36,975 bases of DNA, taken from positions 1 through 36,975 of the forward strand of contig VHCX01000032.1 of the NCBI GenBank assembly GCA_016871615.1. Reading direction: 5' to 3'. Below the pieces are notes generated by a model. It saw only the letters and a list, made by a program, of their open reading frames with translations, did no database searches and was not told the origin of the DNA. The stretch's first letter is position 1; every line of letters begins with the position of its first letter. The DNA is from Verrucomicrobiota bacterium. GTDB taxonomy: Bacteria; Verrucomicrobiota; Verrucomicrobiia; Limisphaerales; UBA9464. The translations under genes and the position numbers were made by a program. Of this stretch, positions 32,811 to 36,975 are shown piece after piece.

Positions 32811-35051
32811 ATGAGCACGAAACTGTTTTCCGAACTCGGGCTGTCGGAAGAGATCCTCAAGGCCGTCCAGCGCCTCGGGTTCGAACAAGCCTCCCCCATC
32901 CAGGCCGAGGCCATCCCGGTGCTGATGAGCGGCCGGGACATCGTGGGGCAATCGCAGACCGGCTCGGGCAAGACCGCCGCCTTCGCGATTCCGGCCATTG
33001 AGCGGATGGATCCCAAGGCCGCCGGCCCCCAGGTGCTCATCCTGTGCCCCACCCGCGAGCTGGCCATCCAGGTCAGCGAGGAGGTGCACAAGCTGGCGTT
33101 CTTCCAGCGCGGCGTGAAGCCCCTGCCCATCTACGGCGGGCAGAGCTACGAGCGCCAGTTCGCCGGGCTGCGCGCCGGGGCCAATGTCATCATCGGCACC
33201 CCGGGCCGCATCATCGACCACATCGACCGCAAGACCCTGCAGCTGGGCGGCATCAAGACGGTCATCCTCGACGAGGCCGACGAGATGCTCAACATGGGCT
33301 TCCGCGACGACATCGAGAAGATCCTCTCCTCCACGCCGGCGGAGCGGCAGACGGTGATGTTCTCCGCGACGGTCCCCAGGCCCATCGAGGAGCTGATCGC
33401 GCGCTACACGAGGCAACCGGTGCGCGTGCGCATCGAGGCCAAGGCCCTGACCGTGCCCACCATCGAGCAGGTGTACTTCGAGGTGGACCGGCGCTGGAAG
33501 TTCGAGGCCCTCACGCGCCTCATCGACCTGCACGACGTGACCTTGGGCATCATCTTCGCCAACACCCAGCGGGTGGTCGACGAACTGACCGAGGCGCTGG
33601 TCGGTGCGGGCTACACGGCCGACTGCATCCATGGAGGCATGCCTCAGGCCTTGAGGGACCGGGTGATGGGCAAGTTCCGCTCGGGCGGCTTGCGCTTCCT
33701 CGTGGCCACCGACGTCGCCGCGCGCGGCATCGACGTGGACGACATCCAGGTGGTGTTCAACTTCGACCTACCCTACGACGCCGAGGACTACGTCCACCGC
33801 ATCGGGCGCACCGGCCGGGCCGGCCGCAGCGGCATGGGCATCTCCTTCGCCAGCGGGCGCGAGGTGTTCCTCATCCGCGACATCGAGCGCTTCACCCGCC
33901 AGCGGATGCGCCGCGGCGAGATCCCGAGCCTGGGCGAGATCGAGGACGCCCGGCGCGACCAGTTCCTGTGCAGCCTGCGCGAGACGCTCCAGGCCGGCGA
34001 TTTCCGGCATTACGACCACGTGATCGAGGCGCTGCTGGAGGAAGGCTTCGACTCGCTCGACGTCGCGAGTGCCGCCATCCACCGCCTGATCGGCAAACCG
34101 GGCGAGGAGACCCCCAAGGCGGCAAAGACGCCCGGCCCGTCCAAGCCGGCCAAGGCCGCCAAGGCCCCGCCAACCGGGGCGATGGCGACGCCTCCGCCCA
34201 CCTCCCCGGCATCGGTCGCCCCAGCCATGCGGGCGACGCCGGCCCCATTGCCGGCCCCATGGTCGCCACCACCGAAGGTGGCCCAGGCACCGACCCGGGC
34301 GACCGCTCCTGCGGTTCCGGCCGCGGCCGAACCGGCGCCGACAGCACCGCCCGCCCCCGTGGTGCTCCCCCCGGCGTCCGCCACGTCAGGAACCACGCTT
34401 GGAACCACGCCGGCATCCAAGGCGGTCGAACCCCGTCCCTTCGAACCCCGGCGTCTCGAACCCGGAGCCGAGGCGGCGGTCCGCGCCGGACGCGCCCGTC
34501 ATGACCTGCCGCGCACGCTCGCCACGCAACCCCCGACGCCGGTCCCGTTCGTGCCGCCGGCGGTGCCCAAGACGGGCGCCGTGATCCCCGCCGCACCGGC
34601 GGCACCGGCCACGACGCCCGCCACGACGGCACCGGCGGGGGAAACCGGGAAGGCCACGCCGGCCGCCAGGCCCGCGAAGATTCTCCGGCCCGCCAGGATC
34701 CCGGCGACCGCGCCGGCCGACCCCGCGCCGGCCGCGCCGTCCCTGCCGACGCCCCGCCCCAACGAGGCCGAGGCCGTGGATTCCAAGTCGGCGCCACCGC
34801 CGCCGCCGTCTGGCGCCGTGGGCACCACGCGGCTGTGGATCGGCGCCGGCGAGGAGCATGGGGCCACCGCGGACTCGTTGCGCACCTTCATCCTCGGCAC
34901 CACGGGCGAACCGGCGGCGTCGCTCGGTGCGATCGACCTCCGTGCGCGGCACGCCTTCGTGGACGTGCCCGGCGACCGGGCCGCCTCCTTCGTCTCGCGC
35001 CTGAAACGGGCCGATTTCGCCGGCAAACGGCTCAAGGCCAAGGTCGCCTGA
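32811..35051 (+). CDS. DEAD-box ATP-dependent RNA helicase with DbpA-type RNA-binding domain
   Basis: The 746-residue protein has all helicase motifs in order: Q motif (FEQASPIQ), Walker A SQTGSGKT with Lys54, PTRELA, TPGR, DEAD at 154-157, SAT at 185-187, IIFANT, ATDVAARGID and HRIGRTGRAGR (about 329-339). After a helical segment (345-430), a low-complexity tail of ~235 residues rich in Ala, Pro and Thr leads to a ~75-residue C-terminal domain (TTRLWIGAGEEHGATADSLRT... GKRLKAKVA) of the DbpA/CsdA RNA-binding type. It probably remodels ribosomal or structured RNA; CsdA/DeaD-like proteins do this in ribosome assembly and at low temperature. Most homologues have a much shorter linker. Intact, and starts at ATG 32811. 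Confidence 0.94.
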   Translation: MSTKLFSELGLSEEILKAVQRLGFEQASPIQAEAIPVLMSGRDIVGQSQTGSGKTAAFAIPAIERMDPKAAGPQVLILCPTRELAIQVSEEVHKLAFFQRGVKPLPIYGGQSYERQFAGLRAGANVIIGTPGRIIDHIDRKTLQLGGIKTVILDEADEMLNMGFRDDIEKILSSTPAERQTVMFSATVPRPIEELIARYTRQPVRVRIEAKALTVPTIEQVYFEVDRRWKFEALTRLIDLHDVTLGIIFANTQRVVDELTEALVGAGYTADCIHGGMPQALRDRVMGKFRSGGLRFLVATDVAARGIDVDDIQVVFNFDLPYDAEDYVHRIGRTGRAGRSGMGISFASGREVFLIRDIERFTRQRMRRGEIPSLGEIEDARRDQFLCSLRETLQAGDFRHYDHVIEALLEEGFDSLDVASAAIHRLIGKPGEETPKAAKTPGPSKPAKAAKAPPTGAMATPPPTSPASVAPAMRATPAPLPAPWSPPPKVAQAPTRATAPAVPAAAEPAPTAPPAPVVLPPASATSGTTLGTTPASKAVEPRPFEPRRLEPGAEAAVRAGRARHDLPRTLATQPPTPVPFVPPAVPKTGAVIPAAPAAPATTPATTAPAGETGKATPAARPAKILRPARIPATAPADPAPAAPSLPTPRPNEAEAVDSKSAPPPPPSGAVGTTRLWIGAGEEHGATADSLRTFILGTTGEPAASLGAIDLRARHAFVDVPGDRAASFVSRLKRADFAGKRLKAKVA

Positions 35052-35108
35052 CCCGCCGCCGTCTCCACGCCCGGCGGCGACGGCACCGTCCAAGGGCGGG
35101 CTCGGGGC

Positions 35109-35137
35109 TTGGGCCCTCGGCCCGCCTGCCGTAGCCT
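35109..35137 (+). promoter_or_regulatory. Candidate promoter of mtnA (leaderless type)
   Basis: TTGGGC (35109-35114), a 17-base spacer and TAGCCT (35132-35137), which ends 9 bases before the ATG at 35147. This is the best -35/-10 pair among the short-leader promoters in the window. No SAM or other riboswitch-like fold is seen in the 95 bases before the gene. Confidence 0.5.
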
Positions 35138-35146
35138 CCCGCCCGC

Positions 35147-36253
35147 ATGAACGTCACGCTTCGGGGCAGGAGCCGGCCCCACCGCACCGTCGGATTCGAC
35201 CCGATCTCCAACGAGGTCGTGCTCATCGAGCAACGCCTCCTCCCGCATGAGTTCCGGCTGGTGAGGACCCGCGATTTCCGCCAGACGGCCGGGGCCATCA
35301 CCGACATGGTCGTGCGGGGAGCCGGTGCGATCGGCGCGACGGCCGCCTACGGGCTGGCCCAGGGAGCCCGGGCCTTCCGGGGCACCCGACTCGAGCGCTT
35401 CGAGGCGCATGTCGAGACGGTGTACCAGACCCTGAGGCATGCCCGGCCCACCGCCGTCGATCCGGTCAACGCCATGGACGCCATCCGCGCGGAGATGGCG
35501 CTTGGGGAGACGGTGTCCGAGCGACAGGACCTCGCCTTCGCTTCGGCCTCGCGATTCGCCGAGGAGGACGTGGCGCATTGCCGCGCCATCGGCGCGCACG
35601 GCGCGCCGTTGATCCGGGAGGGCATGCGGGTATTGACGCACTGCAACGCCGGATGGCTCGCCTTCGTGGACATCGGCACGGCCACGGCCCCGATCTATGC
35701 CGCGCAGGCGGCCGGGCGGAAGTTCCATGTGTACTGCGATGAGACCCGGCCCCGCTGCCAGGGAGCCTCGCTCACCGCCTGGGAATTGGCCCAGCAGGGC
35801 GTGTCACACCAGGTCATCGCCGACTCGGCGGCCGGCTTCCTCATGAGCCGGGGTGAGATCGACATGGTGATCGTGGGCAGCGACCGGGTGCTGGGCAGGA
35901 CCGGCGAGGTCGCCAACAAGATCGGCACCTACACCAAGGCGGTGCTCGCGCACCGGCATGGCATCCCCTTTTACGTGGCGATCCCGCTGTCGACCATCGA
36001 CTGGGAGCTGAACTCCGGGCTCGCGATCCCGATCGAGGACCGCTCCGGCGACGAGGTGCTGGGGGCCTGGGGCACGCTGCCCGGCCGCGGCGGGAAGCCG
36101 GGGCGGCGCGCCTACGTGCGCATCGCCAACCCGGGAAGCACCGCCCGCAACCCAGGCTTCGACGTCACCCCGCCGGAGCTGATCACGGGCATCATCACGC
36201 CCCACGGCATCCTCAAGCCCAAGGCGTTGGGCCGGTTGCGTGGACGTCGGTGA
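35147..36253 (+). CDS. mtnA: S-methyl-5-thioribose-1-phosphate isomerase
   Basis: The 368-residue protein belongs to the MtnA/eIF2B-like family. The catalytic pair is present: Cys166 in THCNAGWLA and Asp246 in IVGSDRV. VVRGAGAIGATAAYG, DETRPRCQGASLTAWEL and ANKIGTYTKAVLAHRHGIPFYVA are signature blocks. It converts methylthioribose-1-phosphate to methylthioribulose-1-phosphate in the methionine salvage pathway. Residue 170 is Trp where the CNAG block usually continues with Ala or Gly, and VRGAP is VRGAG; both are near the active site. No other salvage gene (mtnB, mtnC, mtnP) is in the window. The C-terminal ~25 residues are basic. It ends convergently, 58 bases from the next gene. Confidence 0.92.
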   Translation: MNVTLRGRSRPHRTVGFDPISNEVVLIEQRLLPHEFRLVRTRDFRQTAGAITDMVVRGAGAIGATAAYGLAQGARAFRGTRLERFEAHVETVYQTLRHARPTAVDPVNAMDAIRAEMALGETVSERQDLAFASASRFAEEDVAHCRAIGAHGAPLIREGMRVLTHCNAGWLAFVDIGTATAPIYAAQAAGRKFHVYCDETRPRCQGASLTAWELAQQGVSHQVIADSAAGFLMSRGEIDMVIVGSDRVLGRTGEVANKIGTYTKAVLAHRHGIPFYVAIPLSTIDWELNSGLAIPIEDRSGDEVLGAWGTLPGRGGKPGRRAYVRIANPGSTARNPGFDVTPPELITGIITPHGILKPKALGRLRGRR

Positions 36254-36311
36254 AGGCGTTCCGAACCAGCCCCCGGCCCACGGCCCCGATTCCGGGGGCT
36301 CGGCCCCCCCG

Positions 36312-36974
36312 TCACGGTTTGAAGAACCGGTAGAACTGGAGGCGATTGGTCGACGCCCCGGACGGGAGGACCACCTTCTGGAGGTTGGTGGTGCCGTCAC
36401 CCTGGAGCGGATTCGGGACCCCGGGGACCGCGATCCAGTCGCCGCCGATCGAGGGCGCCTGCTGCAGGACATAGCGGGCCCCGGATGGACCGGAGAAACG
36501 AAGCTCGAGGGCCCCTCCGGCCAGCGGAACCAACGACAGGCGGGCTGCGACGAGCGCCGGCTGGAGCACGATGATCTGGAATTCCGCGGGAACCGTCACG
36601 ACGCCGTCGTCCACGGTGACCCGGACCCGGTTGGTGCTGGGCCCCTGCGCCGCCGTCGGCGTCCAGGACAGCACCCCGTTGGTCGTCACCCCCAGACCGC
36701 CCGGGCCGTCGACAAGGGCGTACCGCAGGGTCTGCACGGGCAGGTCGGCGTCGGTGGCACGCAGTTGGAGCCGGAGCGCCAGGCCGGCGGTCACCCGACG
36801 GATGCCCGGGTCGGTCCACACCGGTGCCTGGTTGCGCTCGGCGACGATCACGTCGAACTCCCGCGGCACGGTGACGAAGCCGTCGCTCACTCTCACCCGC
36901 ACCCGGTTCGTGCTCGGTCCCTGCGCCTCCGTCGGCTGCCAGGTCACCAGGCCATTGGTCGACACCGTCAGGCC
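36312..36974 (-). CDS. Large secreted repeat protein, C-terminal part (5' end outside window)
   Basis: The frame runs in from the right edge, so only the last ~220 residues are seen. There are at least two Ig/cadherin-like repeats of 92 residues. Each has an NGxxxWxPTxAQGPSTNRVRVxVxDGxVTVPxEF core (residues ~7-40 and ~99-131 of this fragment). They resemble the 'putative Ig' repeats of large verrucomicrobial surface proteins. A ~75-residue end module follows (LELRFSGPSGARYVLQQA ... RLQFYRFFKP), the beta-sandwich type that often closes secreted proteins in this phylum. A GTG at 36965 is in frame but lies inside a repeat and is not the real start. Probable role: adhesion or surface structure. 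Confidence 0.8.
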   Translation of the reverse strand, partial: GLTVSTNGLVTWQPTEAQGPSTNRVRVRVSDGFVTVPREFDVIVAERNQAPVWTDPGIRRVTAGLALRLQLRATDADLPVQTLRYALVDGPGGLGVTTNGVLSWTPTAAQGPSTNRVRVTVDDGVVTVPAEFQIIVLQPALVAARLSLVPLAGGALELRFSGPSGARYVLQQAPSIGGDWIAVPGVPNPLQGDGTTNLQKVVLPSGASTNRLQFYRFFKP

Positions 36975-36975
36975 C
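36579..36975 (-). repeat. 276-bp coding repeats in the surface-protein gene
   Basis: Two copies of a 276-bp unit (92 codons) are visible, for example the GAA at 36579 and 36855 and the CTGCGC at 36645 and 36921. Nucleotide identity is high in the STNRVRV-coding part, which suggests fairly recent duplication. The array continues beyond the window. Confidence 0.75.

Noticed and set aside
35052-35085. CCGCCG...CGGCGG inverted repeat after the helicase gene
   Set aside because: Short stem, no U-tract, and such repeats are frequent by chance at this GC.
36276-36305. GC-rich hairpin between mtnA and the repeat-protein gene
   Set aside because: Only a 5-bp GCCCC/GGGGC stem with no T-run on either strand, so it is not called a terminator.
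1-36975. CRISPR arrays, tRNA or rRNA genes, insertion sequences, integrases, defence-system genes
   Set aside because: Read through both strands for regular spacers, CCA-ended cloverleafs, rRNA-like blocks, transposase DDE motifs and nuclease or toxin pairs; none found.

Overview
The window is a gene-dense, very GC-rich piece of a bacterial chromosome, most likely from Verrucomicrobiota (a Pedosphaera/Limisphaerales-like lineage; this is inference, and Planctomycetota is the alternative). The support is two DUF1549/DUF1553 + DUF1501 gene pairs (one with a planctomycetal PSCyt1 c-type heme domain), a pseudopilin with the [19 protein letters not shown]-type leader and [10 protein letters not shown] continuation, an ECF sigma factor of the sig-70_X6 type beside a Ser/Thr-kinase/TPR gene, and secreted proteins ending in an 'FYR'-type C-terminal module. 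Lipoprotein N-acyltransferase implies an outer membrane. I see no rRNA, tRNA, CRISPR array, insertion sequence or integrase, and no gene-free stretch longer than about 260 bases.

Layout. 1-5.3 kb is metabolic and envelope housekeeping: the 3' end of trpD, a TSUP permease, a MltD-like lytic transglycosylase, cysK with a clear terminator, a quinone-oxidoreductase-like dehydrogenase and trpG. 5.5-9 kb is one large secreted S8 protease with a PA insert. 9.1-11 kb holds argF and a metallophosphoesterase. 11.1-14.8 kb is the first DUF1549-DUF1553/DUF1501 pair, overlapping by ATGA. 14.9-20.7 kb has fmt, a convergent MFS exporter, lnt and a secreted PQQ-type beta-propeller. 20.6-25.2 kb is the second pair, on the minus strand, with the longer heme-carrying partner. 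25.5-27.1 kb is a second, divergent Lnt/nitrilase-like membrane protein.

27.0-31.7 kb, all on the minus strand, is the most unusual part. Two unrecognised genes (126 and 407 aa) are joined by ATGA overlaps to an ECF sigma factor. A Ser/Thr kinase-TPR gene follows, wrecked by three separate lesions, and then a small intact beta-rich protein. A GGAAC-N16-GTC element lies 9 bases before the first gene and looks like an ECF-type promoter, so the cluster may be self-regulated.

31.9-37 kb has a pseudopilin, a DEAD-box RNA helicase with a long low-complexity tail and a DbpA-type RNA-binding domain, mtnA (methionine salvage), and the 3' end of a large repeat-containing secreted protein.

Several genes (trpG, the dehydrogenase, lnt, the beta-propeller gene, mtnA) have a -10-like hexamer only 6-9 bases before the start codon and no recognisable Shine-Dalgarno sequence, which suggests leaderless transcripts. 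All functional calls are by motif and family recognition from sequence; no database search was run.
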